Position numbers and translations under genes: made by a program
Shown: positions 33,910 to 42,655 of the stretch, piece after piece
Layout of the letters: every line of letters starts with the position of its first letter
How positions within the stretch are numbered: position 1 is the stretch's first letter
Notes under the pieces: generated by a model
What the model saw: the letters and a program-made list of their open reading frames with translations, nothing else
Told to the model about the DNA's origin: nothing
Database searches by the model: none
Source: Novosphingobium profundi
GTDB lineage: Bacteria > Pseudomonadota > Alphaproteobacteria > Sphingomonadales > Sphingomonadaceae
Length of the DNA stretch: 64,000 nt
Reading direction: 5' to 3'
Assembly: GCF_018491765.1 (NCBI RefSeq)
Contig: NZ_JABWCU010000005.1
Coordinates: forward strand, 278,985 to 342,984

Positions 33910-35205
33910 TCAGCGCGCCTCGGCGAGGGTCAGAACGGTGGCAAGGCCGGTCGCCATGTTGGCGAGGTCTTGCGGCGGGTTCATGGTGAGCCCTTCGTCG
34001 AGCGAATGGGCGCGGAAGGTCTCGAAGCCGGAGCCCAGCGTGACCGCCTCTATGCCCAGGCTCATGGGGATGTTGCTGTCGGTCGATCCGGCGCCGAGGC
34101 GCGGTTCGAGCCCGCTCTGGCGCACCACGGCCGTGGCGACCTCGACGATATGCGCGCTCTCGGGGGTATTGCCGACGGGGCGGTCGCCGATGAGCTGCGC
34201 ATCGTAGGTGATCTTGCCGTTGGCGGTCGAGCGGGCGGCGTTCTCCTTGTCGACGGCGGGCTGGAGCATGGCGAGGAACTGTTTCTCCTCGGCCGCGAGT
34301 TCGGCCTTGCCGTTCGAGCGCATGTCGATCGTCATGGCGGTGGCGAAGGGGATCGAATTGACCGAGGTCCCGCCCTCGAGAATGCCCACGTTGTAGGTCG
34401 TCTTGGGTTGGGCCGGGGCCTGGATCGTGGCGAAGTCGACCATTGCGTTGGCCATGGCGTAGGCCGGGTTGACGAGCCCGAAGGCGCCGAACGAGTGGCC
34501 ACCGGGACCCTTGAAGGTGACCTTGTAGCGGCGCGATCCGGTGCCTGCGTTGGTCACCCGGCCCGCTTCACCCGGCTCGAACGAGATGAAGTATTTGATG
34601 GCGTCCTTGTACTTGCCCTTCTGGAACAGGTAGCGGCTGCCGCGCAAGTCTCCGGGGCCTTCCTCGCCGACATTGCCCATGAACAGGATGTCGGCCTTTG
34701 TCGTGTAGCCGGCCCGGTTCATTGCGCGGATGAAGGCGAGCAGGACCGGCAGGCTGGAGGTGTCGTCGCCGATGCCCGGTGCATAGAGCTTGTCGCCCTC
34801 GCGCCGCACTTTCACGTTGGTGCCGCCGGGGAACACCGTGTCGAGGTGCGCGGTGACGACGATGAGCGGACCGCCCCCGGTGCCCTTGCGCAGGCCCATC
34901 ACGTTGCCGACCTCGTCGCGTTCGACATCGCTGAGGCCCTCGGCCTTGAGCATCGCCATGTAGGCCGCGCCGCGGGCATCCTCCTTGAACGGCGGAGCCT
35001 CGATCTCGGTGAGGGTGATGATGTCCTGGATGATGCGGTCGTAGTCGCCTTTCAGGGATTCCTTTGCCTTGGCGAACTTGGCGCCCTTCAACAGCGTGGC
35101 GGCAGCCTGGTCCTCGGAGGTGGCGGCTCGCGCGCCGGTGGCGGTCAGCGTGCCCGTGGCGGCCAGCGCGAGGGCGGCCGTGGCGGCCAACAGTGTCATT
35201 CGCAT
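33910..35205 (-). CDS. Exported M20-family metallopeptidase
   Basis: A 431-residue di-zinc peptidase with a signal peptide ending near G-A-R-A-A. Metal and catalytic residues are visible: His120 and Asp122 in A-H-L-D-T-V, the bridging Asp147 in G-I-G-D-D-T-S-S, catalytic Glu181 and Glu182 in G-E-E-G-P-G-D, and a late H-S-L-D-E-G. The dimerisation domain has G-P-G-G-H-S-F-G-A-F-G. The start is ATG 35205, 18 bases after the TonB receptor stop, so the two are in one operon. Probable di- or tripeptidase in the periplasm. Confidence 0.9.
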   Translation of the reverse strand: MRMTLLAATAALALAATGTLTATGARAATSEDQAAATLLKGAKFAKAKESLKGDYDRIIQDIITLTEIEAPPFKEDARGAAYMAMLKAEGLSDVERDEVGNVMGLRKGTGGGPLIVVTAHLDTVFPGGTNVKVRREGDKLYAPGIGDDTSSLPVLLAFIRAMNRAGYTTKADILFMGNVGEEGPGDLRGSRYLFQKGKYKDAIKYFISFEPGEAGRVTNAGTGSRRYKVTFKGPGGHSFGAFGLVNPAYAMANAMVDFATIQAPAQPKTTYNVGILEGGTSVNSIPFATAMTIDMRSNGKAELAAEEKQFLAMLQPAVDKENAARSTANGKITYDAQLIGDRPVGNTPESAHIVEVATAVVRQSGLEPRLGAGSTDSNIPMSLGIEAVTLGSGFETFRAHSLDEGLTMNPPQDLANMATGLATVLTLAEAR

Positions 35206-35223
35206 GGTATCAAGTCCCCTGGA

Positions 35224-37581
35224 TCAGAAGTTGCTGTAGAGCGTGGCGCCCAGCGTGCGCGGCGCGGTGGTCGCCCAGTAGTCGGCGACGCCCGTCGCGC
35301 TCGAGATGCTGTTCACGCCCACCGTGTTGAACAGGTTGCGCACATAGAGGAAGACCCCGAGGCGCTCGCTTTCCACGCCCGCGCGCAGGTTGACCAGGCT
35401 GTACTTGCCGAATTCGCGGTAGTTGCTGTTGGTCGGGCGGATCTGCGAGGTCATCTTGCCGGTGTAGGTCCAGTCCGCGCGCAAGAGGCCGTTGAAATCC
35501 TGGAAGGCCGGGAAGCTGTACTCGGCGCCCGCGCTTGCGGTGATGCGCGGGATCAGCGGCAGGATGTCGCCCTTCAGGCCCGATGCGGAGACTTCGGCGC
35601 TGACCTGGTCGGCGGTGAGGCGCGGGTAGAGGTAGTGGAAGCTGCCGTTGAGGTTGAGGCCCATGACCGGCCGGACGCTGGCTTCGGCCTCGACGCCCTC
35701 GATCCGCGCCGAACCCACGTTGCCGATGTAGGAGAAGTTGCCATACGTCGCGCGCACCGAGGTCTGCAGGTTGTTCCAGTCGATGCGGTAAGCATCGATG
35801 TTGAAGGTCAGCTTGCGGTCGAACCACTGCGTCTTGAAGCCGGCCTCGTAGTTCCACAGCGAGTCCGCCGCGTAAGTCTGCGCCGATTCGGGAATGCCCG
35901 GGGTCAGGTTCGCGCCGCCGGGGCGGAAGCCCTGCGAGGCGGTGGCGTAGAACATGATGTCGGGGGCGACCTTGAAATCGAGGTTGTACTTCTGGATGAA
36001 CCCGTTCGCGTTGGCCGAGACCTCGCGGTAATCGGTGGGTTCCTGGCCGTTGAAGTAGTTGTAGCCCAGGTTCGCGCCGCCCACGGTCTTCTTGTAGTCG
36101 TAGTAGCGCAGGCCCGCGGTCAGCGTCAGCGGTTCGAACAGGCGGTAGCTTACCTCGCCGTAGATCGCGGTCTGCTTGACCTCGTCGGTGACGTAGCGCG
36201 AGCCGAGGTCGATCACCGGGCTCTGCGGCTCGCCGGTCGCGGGAACGCCCGCGAAGACCATCGTGTCGACCCGGTCGTTGCGGTCCTCGCGGAACAGGCC
36301 AAGCGTGTAGCCCAGCGGGCCACTGCCGTTCGAGCTCAGGCGCAGTTCGTTGACGTAGTTGCGCACGAAGCGGGGTTGGTAGTTGCCGATCGGCTGCTGC
36401 GCGGCGGCCCAGGTCTGGTAGTCGGCCTGGAGCTGCGCCGAGGTGTACCCGCCGGCATCGCTCGCGCAGGTGCTCGAATCGGTCGAGGCGCCCGCGCTCG
36501 TGCCCTGCAGAAGCGATCCCGCATAAGTGTTCTGGTATAGGCCGCAGTAGCGGTTGGAGGCCGCGATGCTGGCGTAGTTGTCCGAGTTGTCGTTGGTCTG
36601 GCGCACGTCCCAGCGGTAGAACGAGTTGTTGAGCGCGAGCGTGCCGATCGGGGTCTCCCACTTGGTCTCGAGCGCGTAGAGCTGGAGCTTGTCGTAGGCG
36701 GGCGAGGCGATCTTCTGTTCGGACTGGAACTTGCCCACGCTGGGCGCCCACTGCGAGGTGCCGTCGAACTTCTGCGTCTGCACGATCGTCATGAAGTTCA
36801 TCGCGAGCGTGTCGGTCGGCTCGAAGCCGAGCTGGAAACGTGCGCCTTCGAGCACCGAACGGTTGAGGTTCTTCTTCGAGATCGTCGCATCGTCGACATA
36901 GCCCGGGTTCTGCTGGCGGTAGAGCACCAGCCGCGCGCCGAGCACGTTCTCGAACAGCGGTACATTGACCACGCCCTTCATCGAGTAGCCGAATTCCCCG
37001 TGCTCGACCGCTTCGCCGCCCAGTTCGGTGGCGCCTTCGTATTCGGCAAGGTCAGGCTTCTTGAAGATGACGCGCAAGGTGCCGCCCATCGAGCCCGAGC
37101 CGTAGAGCGTGCCCTGCGGTCCACGCAGGACCTCGACGCGTTCCACGTCGAAGAGATTGAGGTTTGGCGTCACGCCCGAAGGGTCGGAACTGGTGCCCGA
37201 GGGGCCGGTCAGCGGCGTTTCGCCGTAATACAGGCCCACAGTACTCTCGCCCGCGGTCTGGATGCCGCGGATCGAGATGCGGGTGCGGCCCGATTCGCCC
37301 GCGATCAGGTTGAGGCCGGGCACCTGGCGCACGACGTCGGCGATCCCGGTCGCGCCCAGGCTCTGGAGCGATTTCTCCGAAAGCGCGGTGATCGCGACGG
37401 GTGTTTCCTGGACGCGGGTCGAGCGGCGCAGCGCCGTGACGATGATGTCGTCGCCACCGCCTTGCGCGGTGTCCGCCGGTGCAGCGGCCGGAGCCATTGC
37501 GTCCTGGGCCTCCGCGCCCATCGGCAGGGCGAGCAGGGATACCGATAACAAGAATGCAGCGCGACCGAAGTTCGTGGCCAT
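35224..37581 (-). CDS. TonB-dependent receptor (second)
   Basis: A 785-residue outer-membrane receptor. A signal peptide ends at G-A-E-A-Q, a TonB box-like D-D-I-I-V-T-A follows, then the plug (V-P-G-L-N-L-I-A-G-E-S-G-R-T-R-I-S-I-R-G, V-E-V-L-R-G-P-Q-G-T-L-Y-G), and a barrel ending in T-L-Y-S-N-F. ATG 37581 has GGGGG seven bases upstream. It is first in an operon with the M20 peptidase and perhaps the M14 peptidase. It starts 342 bases from a divergent OmpR-type regulator whose upstream region has two CTGTCA direct-repeat sites. Peptide or peptide-conjugate import is the best guess. Confidence 0.9.
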   Translation of the reverse strand: MATNFGRAAFLLSVSLLALPMGAEAQDAMAPAAAPADTAQGGGDDIIVTALRRSTRVQETPVAITALSEKSLQSLGATGIADVVRQVPGLNLIAGESGRTRISIRGIQTAGESTVGLYYGETPLTGPSGTSSDPSGVTPNLNLFDVERVEVLRGPQGTLYGSGSMGGTLRVIFKKPDLAEYEGATELGGEAVEHGEFGYSMKGVVNVPLFENVLGARLVLYRQQNPGYVDDATISKKNLNRSVLEGARFQLGFEPTDTLAMNFMTIVQTQKFDGTSQWAPSVGKFQSEQKIASPAYDKLQLYALETKWETPIGTLALNNSFYRWDVRQTNDNSDNYASIAASNRYCGLYQNTYAGSLLQGTSAGASTDSSTCASDAGGYTSAQLQADYQTWAAAQQPIGNYQPRFVRNYVNELRLSSNGSGPLGYTLGLFREDRNDRVDTMVFAGVPATGEPQSPVIDLGSRYVTDEVKQTAIYGEVSYRLFEPLTLTAGLRYYDYKKTVGGANLGYNYFNGQEPTDYREVSANANGFIQKYNLDFKVAPDIMFYATASQGFRPGGANLTPGIPESAQTYAADSLWNYEAGFKTQWFDRKLTFNIDAYRIDWNNLQTSVRATYGNFSYIGNVGSARIEGVEAEASVRPVMGLNLNGSFHYLYPRLTADQVSAEVSASGLKGDILPLIPRITASAGAEYSFPAFQDFNGLLRADWTYTGKMTSQIRPTNSNYREFGKYSLVNLRAGVESERLGVFLYVRNLFNTVGVNSISSATGVADYWATTAPRTLGATLYSNF

Positions 37582-37720
37582 GAGATTGCCCCCTAGTGCA
37601 GCCGACCTTCGCTCCCGCGCCGCGCCGCCGTTGCTTCGGCGGTCTGCCCACGCCGGGAGCCGGGCCCGGATCGTTGTCGAGGTTTCCCCTCCCGACACGA
37701 GCAAGGCTGACGGCGACCAC

Positions 37721-37738
37721 CTGTCATCAAGCTGTCAC
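37721..37738 (+). promoter_or_regulatory. PhoB-like direct-repeat box, copy 1
   Basis: CTGTCATCAAGCTGTCAC contains two CTGTCA hexamers with an 11-bp period, the spacing bound by OmpR/PhoB-type regulators, and differs little from the classical pho box. It points toward the response-regulator gene. A possible -10 (AATAAT, 37759-37764) lies about 21 bp beyond, one helical turn further than in E. coli phoA. Confidence 0.55.
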
Positions 37739-37775
37739 CGCACGGGGCGGGGTTTAAAAATAATCTTGCGATCCG

Positions 37776-37792
37776 CGACAGGTTCATGACAG
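37776..37792 (-). promoter_or_regulatory. PhoB-like direct-repeat box, copy 2
   Basis: On the minus strand this reads CTGTCATGAACCTGTCG, again two hexamers 11 bp apart (last base of the second differs). It points toward the TonB receptor gene. The AT-rich stretch starts about 11 bp beyond, close to the phoA spacing. Confidence 0.5.
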
Positions 37793-37922
37793 GTTGCGTT
37801 CACACAGTGCCGTTTCGGGCAAAAGGAAATTACACGGCAGGCCAATCCTGACCGGCTCGGAACGACAAGCAGAGAAGCAGGGGGCAGGGGGTGCCGTAAC
37901 GCGACTGTGAGGGGAACAGCGG

Positions 37923-38585
37923 GTGCGGATACTGATCGTGGAAGACGACGCGCGACTGGCGCGCGGCATGGATGCATCGATGAGCGCAGCCGGATTTGCC
38001 GTCGACGTCGTGAACAGCGGCGAAGAGGCGCTCGATGCGCTGGGCACCGAGACGTTCAACGTCGTGGTACTCGATCTCGGCCTTCCCGACATCGACGGGC
38101 TCGAAGTGCTCCAGGAACTGCGGCGAGGGGGCGACGCCACCCCGGTGCTGATCCTGACCGCCCGCGACGCCCTGTCCGACCGCATCGCCGGTCTCGACCG
38201 CGGTGCCGACGACTACCTCGCCAAGCCGTTCCACCCGCGCGAACTGGAATCCCGTCTGCGCGCCCTCATCCGGCGCAGCCAGGGGACGGCGGATCCGGTG
38301 CTGCGGGTGGGCGATCTCAGCCTCGACAGGTCGACACGCGTGGTGGAACTCAAGCGCTCGGTGCTCGACTTGCGCCGGCGCGAACTGGCCGTGCTCGAAA
38401 CGCTGATGGGACGGCCCGGCAAGGTCGTAACCCGGCAGCGTCTCGCCTGCGAGGTCTTCAATTTCGCCGATGCGGTCGCGCCCAATGCGCTCGAGGTCTA
38501 CGTCGGTCGTCTGCGCCGCAAGCTCACGCCCGACGGGCCGACGATCCGCACCATCCGGGGGCTCGGCTATATGCTCGAAGCCTGA
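37923..38585 (+). CDS. OmpR-family response regulator (TctD/QseB-like)
   Basis: A 220-residue regulator. The receiver has acidic E-D-D (7-9), phospho-acceptor Asp51 in V-V-L-D-L-G-L-P-D and the lysine in L-A-K-P-F. The C-terminal winged helix has L-D-L-R-R-R-E-L-A-V-L-E and a wing with R-R-K-L near T-I-R-T-I-R-G-L-G-Y. Start GTG 37923 is eight bases after GAGGGG. Its stop overlaps the kinase start (TGATG). CTGTCA direct repeats before it and after the kinase gene make self-control and control of the neighbours likely. Confidence 0.93.
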   Translation: MRILIVEDDARLARGMDASMSAAGFAVDVVNSGEEALDALGTETFNVVVLDLGLPDIDGLEVLQELRRGGDATPVLILTARDALSDRIAGLDRGADDYLAKPFHPRELESRLRALIRRSQGTADPVLRVGDLSLDRSTRVVELKRSVLDLRRRELAVLETLMGRPGKVVTRQRLACEVFNFADAVAPNALEVYVGRLRRKLTPDGPTIRTIRGLGYMLEA

Positions 38586-40126
38586 TGGCCTCGTTGCGTT
38601 CGCGCCTGACCGTCGCGGTCATGGTGCCGCTCCTCGGGCTGGCGATCACCTTCGGGGGCATCACCTGCTGGATGATCGCGCAGTCGACCGCGACGACTTC
38701 GGACCGCATCCTGATCGGTTCGGTGCGGCTGATCAGCCGCGCGGTCGATGCCAGGGACGAGCTGCGCGACGAACTGATGCCGCTTGCGGTCCACCTGCTT
38801 CAGCGCCGGTCCGCGCCGATCACCCACTACAGCATCTGGGAGGGAAACCGGCTGGTGGCCGGCGATCCCCTGCTTGCTCCGCCCGGCCATTACGATCCCC
38901 ATAGCGGTCGCCTCGCGCAGCGCTTCGCGGCGGCGAGCTTTCCGCGCACCTACCGCAACACGCCCTTGATCGCCGGCTACGTCGATCCCGCCGATGCGAT
39001 CGGTGTGCTGCAGCCGGCTTACCTTCGCGACGGCACCTTGCGCGGCAAGCCGGTGCGCGTCGCCACCGAGATCCGCCAGTTGCAGCGCAATGGGCACGTA
39101 GTGGTGGTGCAAGTGGCGGACTATGTCGACGACCGCCGAGCTTACATGGAAACCTACTTCCTGCGCGTGCTCGGCGCGGGCGTGCTGATCGCGATGACCG
39201 CGGTGCTGCTGTTCTACTGGGCGATCACCTGGGGCTTGCGCCCCTTCGTCTCGCTGACCGGCCAGATCGAGACCGCCCGGCGCGATCCCCCACCCACCTT
39301 TCGCCTCGCGCTCGAGGAGCGGGCGCCACGCGAGGCGTTGCTGCTGGCCGGCTCTTTCAACGCGCTTCTTGCCCGCACCGAGCGGGCGCTCGATTCGCTG
39401 CGCCACTTCACCGCCAACGCCTCGCATCAGATGCGCACGCCGCTGGCCATCGTGCGCGTGCACCTCGACGTGCTCGAACGCTACGGCGCGGCGTCCGAGC
39501 GGGGCGCAGCCGCGCTCGAGGACATCGCCAATGCGGTCACCTCGCTCGAGCGGCTGCTGCTCCAGTTGATCACGCTGGCGCGCACCGAAGAACAGGTGAT
39601 CGCCGCCGACGCGCACTTCGATCTTGGCTCCGTCGCGGGCGATCTCATCGCCGCGCGCCTCGAGCAGCCGGGCCTCGAGAGCCTCGACGTCGGCTTCGAA
39701 CTGGCGCACGAAGGCCCGCTCCTGGCGCTCGGCCACCCGATCCTGGCGGGCGAGATGATCGCGAACCTGTTCGACAATGCGGTGCGCTATAACCGACCCG
39801 GAGGCCGCGTGACCGTGCGGGTGCTGTCGCACGCAGGAGCGCCCCGCATCGAGGTGGAGGACGAGGGCCCGGGTATCGCACCCGGCGAGCGCGAGCGCGT
39901 GTTCGAGCGCTTCTACCGGGGCCGGGCGGAAAGCACGCCGCCCGGAAGCGGTCTTGGCCTCTCGATCGTGCGCGCTCTGGCCGAACGGATGGGCGCGTCG
40001 GTGCGTCTCGAGGCCGGGGCGGGCGGGCGTGGGACGTGCGCGATCATCGTTTTTCGCGAAGCGCGAGTCCACGCGCCTGGGACGGCGCAACTGGCGGAGC
40101 GCATGCTCTTCGTGACAGCTTGCTGA
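38585..40126 (+). CDS. Sensor histidine kinase with 2CSK-type N-terminus (TctE/QseC-like)
   Basis: A 513-residue membrane kinase. Two helices (about 10-32 and 190-215) enclose a ~155-residue periplasmic domain typical of the 2CSK_N group, which includes tricarboxylate sensors. A HAMP-like stretch, HisKA with His281 in A-S-H-Q-M-R-T-P-L, and HATPase boxes (N-L-F-D-N-A-V-R-Y, D-E-G-P-G-I, G-S-G-L-G-L-S) follow. Being next to a dicarboxylate-type symporter fits sensing of an organic acid. Its last codons overlap the third CTGTCA repeat. Confidence 0.92.
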   Translation: MASLRSRLTVAVMVPLLGLAITFGGITCWMIAQSTATTSDRILIGSVRLISRAVDARDELRDELMPLAVHLLQRRSAPITHYSIWEGNRLVAGDPLLAPPGHYDPHSGRLAQRFAAASFPRTYRNTPLIAGYVDPADAIGVLQPAYLRDGTLRGKPVRVATEIRQLQRNGHVVVVQVADYVDDRRAYMETYFLRVLGAGVLIAMTAVLLFYWAITWGLRPFVSLTGQIETARRDPPPTFRLALEERAPREALLLAGSFNALLARTERALDSLRHFTANASHQMRTPLAIVRVHLDVLERYGAASERGAAALEDIANAVTSLERLLLQLITLARTEEQVIAADAHFDLGSVAGDLIAARLEQPGLESLDVGFELAHEGPLLALGHPILAGEMIANLFDNAVRYNRPGGRVTVRVLSHAGAPRIEVEDEGPGIAPGERERVFERFYRGRAESTPPGSGLGLSIVRALAERMGASVRLEAGAGGRGTCAIIVFREARVHAPGTAQLAERMLFVTAC

Positions 40127-40129
40127 CAG
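40113..40129 (-). promoter_or_regulatory. PhoB-like direct-repeat box, copy 3
   Basis: On the minus strand CTGTCA-GCAAG-CTGTCA, the same hexamer, spacing and 11-bp period as the two boxes near 37.7 kb. It spans the end of the kinase gene and lies about 93 bases before the symporter start. It is oriented away from the symporter, so activation from here would be unusual; repression or looping is possible. Confidence 0.45.
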
Positions 40130-40221
40130 CCAGCCCCGCGCATAGCCGATCAGGTGGACCAAGCGCCTCGCGGCGCCAGGAAAGGACCGCACGACATTCC
40201 TCACACTGACATCCGGTCCCT

Positions 40222-41523
40222 ATGATGATCGACACCGATTTTGGAGTACCCTCGCCGTCTCCCTTGCCGAGCGGCGCGCAAGGGCGGTTCTCCGCCAGGT
40301 TGCAGGTTCCCTTGCTTGCCGGTTTGCTGCTGGGCATCGGCGGCGGGACGCTGGCGGGGCTCTACGCCCGGAGCGCGGAGGCGACCGTGTTTCTCATGCG
40401 CTGGGTGGTGAAGCCGGTGGAGCAGGCCTTCATGCTGGCAATGTTCCTGCTTATCGTCCCGCTGCTGGTATCGGCGCTCGTCAGCGGCGTGGTGCGTTTG
40501 CGCACAATGGCCGGGACACGGCGGCTGCTCCTGTCCATCCTCGTCCACATGTTCGCCGCCTCGCTCGCCGCGGCGCTGATCGGGCTGGCGATGGCCAACC
40601 TGTTCCGGCCCGGCGACGTGGTCCCGGCCGAGATCGGCCAGCAACTGCTGTCGGTCAGTCCGCCGGCGGTATCCGGAACCTGGCTCGATGCGGCCTTTTC
40701 CTACACCCAGGCCCAGCGTTGGGTGGTGCTGGTCATTCTGGGCTCGGGGCTCGCCGGGCTCGTCCTCACCTTCCTGCGCTCGGGGCAGAGTGGCCGGGCT
40801 CTCGCGCGCAGCGAGCGGGTCTACGCGGCGGCGATGCGCATGCTCGAGCGCATCGCGCGCCTGACCCCGCTCGTCGTCGCCTGCTTCATGTTCGACCTCA
40901 CGCTCGTCTTCGGGTGGCACTTGCTGCTCTACCTCAGCGCTTACGTCGCCGTGGTGGTGGCTGCGCTGTTGTTGCAGGTGGGGCTTACCTTCTTCGCCGT
41001 AGTCTGGATGCGGGGCGGCCTGCTTCCCCTCGCGTTCCTGCGCGGGGTGCAGGAGCCTGCGGTGATCGCGTTCTGCACCTCGTCCTCGAATGCCACTTTG
41101 CCCAGCGCCTTGCGGGCGGCCGAGCAGGATCTCGCCTTGCCCGCGCGCGAGGCCCGGCTGGTGATGAGCGTGGGAACGATCGCCAACCAGGGCGGAACGG
41201 CGATCTACACTGCGGTGACGGTGCTGTTCATCGCCCAGTTCTTCGGCATGGACCTGTCGCTTGCCGAGCAAGGGCTGGTGCTGGGCGTGGCGACGCTGGC
41301 GGGCATGGGCACGATCGGCGTGCCGGCGGGCTCGCTGCCGACGGTGGCCGGAGTTCTCGCGCTGACCGGGCTGCCCGCAGGCGGGATCGGGCTCGTCGTC
41401 GGGGTGGATCGGCTGCTCGACATGTTCCGAACAATGGTCAACGTGGTGGGCGACATCGCCATCGCCATCGCCGTCGCGCGCGAACCGCAAGCGAGCAACC
41501 GCTCGCTGGAGGAGCGCGGATAG
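40222..41523 (+). CDS. Dicarboxylate/amino acid:cation symporter (DAACS family)
   Basis: A 433-residue inner-membrane carrier of the DctA/GltP type. Family signatures are all present: the serine-rich hairpin F-C-T-S-S-S-N-A-T-L-P, N-Q-G-G-T-A-I-Y (usually NMDGTA), G-V-P-A-G-S-L-P, and D-R-L-L-D-M-F-R-T-M-V-N-V-V-G-D. About eight helices and two re-entrant loops are expected. The changed NMDGTA motif may shift cation or substrate choice. Start ATG 40222 (ATG 40225 also possible) has no clear ribosome-binding site. It probably imports a C4-dicarboxylate or amino acid under the upstream two-component system. Confidence 0.9.
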   Translation: MMIDTDFGVPSPSPLPSGAQGRFSARLQVPLLAGLLLGIGGGTLAGLYARSAEATVFLMRWVVKPVEQAFMLAMFLLIVPLLVSALVSGVVRLRTMAGTRRLLLSILVHMFAASLAAALIGLAMANLFRPGDVVPAEIGQQLLSVSPPAVSGTWLDAAFSYTQAQRWVVLVILGSGLAGLVLTFLRSGQSGRALARSERVYAAAMRMLERIARLTPLVVACFMFDLTLVFGWHLLLYLSAYVAVVVAALLLQVGLTFFAVVWMRGGLLPLAFLRGVQEPAVIAFCTSSSNATLPSALRAAEQDLALPAREARLVMSVGTIANQGGTAIYTAVTVLFIAQFFGMDLSLAEQGLVLGVATLAGMGTIGVPAGSLPTVAGVLALTGLPAGGIGLVVGVDRLLDMFRTMVNVVGDIAIAIAVAREPQASNRSLEERG

Positions 41524-41563
41524 CGGCCCCGTGGGTGCGGCACCATGTCATGTGCTAGGCGGC

Positions 41564-41715
41564 TCATCGTACGAGATTTCCGCCCTTGGCGACGGGCCGC
41601 ATGGCCTGCGAGACCTCGACGCGATTCCCGTAATCGCGGACCAGACGACGCCATGGGATCATCCGGCCATGAAAACGGTGAGGCCTTCGTTGCGCCCGAA
41701 GTCCTGAAGGGTCTT
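41564..41715 (-). pseudogene. Decayed 3' end of an IS5-family transposase
   Basis: Reading the minus strand, the last ~31 codons before the stop at 41564 give W-R-R-L-V-R-D-Y-G-N-R-V-E-V-S-Q-A-M and then A-K-G-G-N-L-V-R, close to the usual end of IS5-type transposases (WRRLVRDYE...VSEAM...). Just upstream in another frame is G-R-N-E-G-L-T-V-F, where an intact protein would run through the conserved R-W-I-V-E-R-T segment, so part has been lost and the frame broken. No inverted repeat or other transposase part was found. It lies between the symporter gene and the end of the catabolic operon and marks a past insertion there. Confidence 0.6.
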
Positions 41716-41785
41716 GGGTGATCCTTCGCGGTGCGTCCGGCGGATCTGTACCCCCATCCACATTCTTACTTCCGGAATGTATGGT

Positions 41786-42655
41786 TCACGGGTGGCGGTC
41801 GACGACGTTCTGCGCGCGATCGAGATCGAAGACGATATCCGCGCGTCGTGGCATTTCTGCAAACATGTGGCGAGTCAGCCGTTCATAATGACGGACGAAG
41901 CGCCGCACGGCTGGCTCGTCCATCACCGCCGGCGCATCGGGCGAAGACCTGCGCAGCTTTTCCTCCTGAAGCAGGCGGTTGCTCAGCACATGGTCGAAGG
42001 AGGGTGGCTTGAGCATGATCAGCCGGTCGATCCGCGAAAACCACTGCGCATAGGAAGTTTCAAGCAGGGCATTGGCGTGGCTGCGCCAGATGCCGTCTGC
42101 ATCCTCCTGCGCTTCGAGTTCGTTGAGCGGCTTTGCCAGATCGGCGCGCAACTGCGGGGTCGCGCCGATGCACCAGCCTTCGAGCAAGACGATGTCTACG
42201 GGCGCTGCGTATCGCGTCCAATCGGATACCGGCAGCCGATCGTCCAGCGCCTTGCTGAAGCGGGGGATCGCGGTGTCCCGCCCGGCGACAAGATCGTCCA
42301 TGACCGAAAGCGCCAGTGCCACGTCATGCGTGCCTGGGACACCGCGCGTGCGAAACAGCGGGTGGATATCCCGCGCCATCGCTACGCGTTCGGCACGCGT
42401 CAGGTAGAAATCGTCCAGCGAGAGGGTGACGGCGGCCAGTCCGCACTCAGGCAGCAGCGCTTCCGCAAGGAAACGGCAAAGGGTGGACTTGCCGCTGCCC
42501 TGGGCACCGTTGACCCCCACGATCAGGGGCTGCCCGGCCTCAGCATGCCAATCGCCGATCCGACGTGCGAGCGGTCGCCACCAGCGATCGACGATTTGGG
42601 TGTAAGTCGCTGGTAGGCGTTCCGCCGCCATCAGATCGGCTATCGTCTTCGCCAT
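41786..42655 (-). CDS. D-glycerate 3-kinase-like P-loop kinase
   Basis: A 289-residue kinase of the plant/fungal-type glycerate kinase group (GLYK, COG4240-like), related to uridine kinases. Walker A is G-A-Q-G-S-G-K-S-T at residues 50-58. S-L-D-D-F-Y-L-T, H-P-L-F-R-T-R-G-V-P-G-T-H-D and L-L-E-G-W-C-I-G are diagnostic runs of the group. ATG 42655 overlaps the upstream dehydrogenase stop by one base; a TTG one codon earlier is less likely. It would turn D-glycerate into 3-phosphoglycerate. Last gene of the five-gene operon. Confidence 0.85.
   Translation of the reverse strand: MAKTIADLMAAERLPATYTQIVDRWWRPLARRIGDWHAEAGQPLIVGVNGAQGSGKSTLCRFLAEALLPECGLAAVTLSLDDFYLTRAERVAMARDIHPLFRTRGVPGTHDVALALSVMDDLVAGRDTAIPRFSKALDDRLPVSDWTRYAAPVDIVLLEGWCIGATPQLRADLAKPLNELEAQEDADGIWRSHANALLETSYAQWFSRIDRLIMLKPPSFDHVLSNRLLQEEKLRRSSPDAPAVMDEPAVRRFVRHYERLTRHMFAEMPRRADIVFDLDRAQNVVDRHP

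Larger units (their letters stand above)
37582..37922. other. 341-bp divergent regulatory region, no gene seen
   Basis: This gap separates the TonB receptor from the response regulator. I find no credible ORF. It is AT-richer at 37750-37770 (GTTTAAAAATAAT), flanked by two PhoB-like direct-repeat boxes described separately. It probably carries both promoters. Confidence 0.6.
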
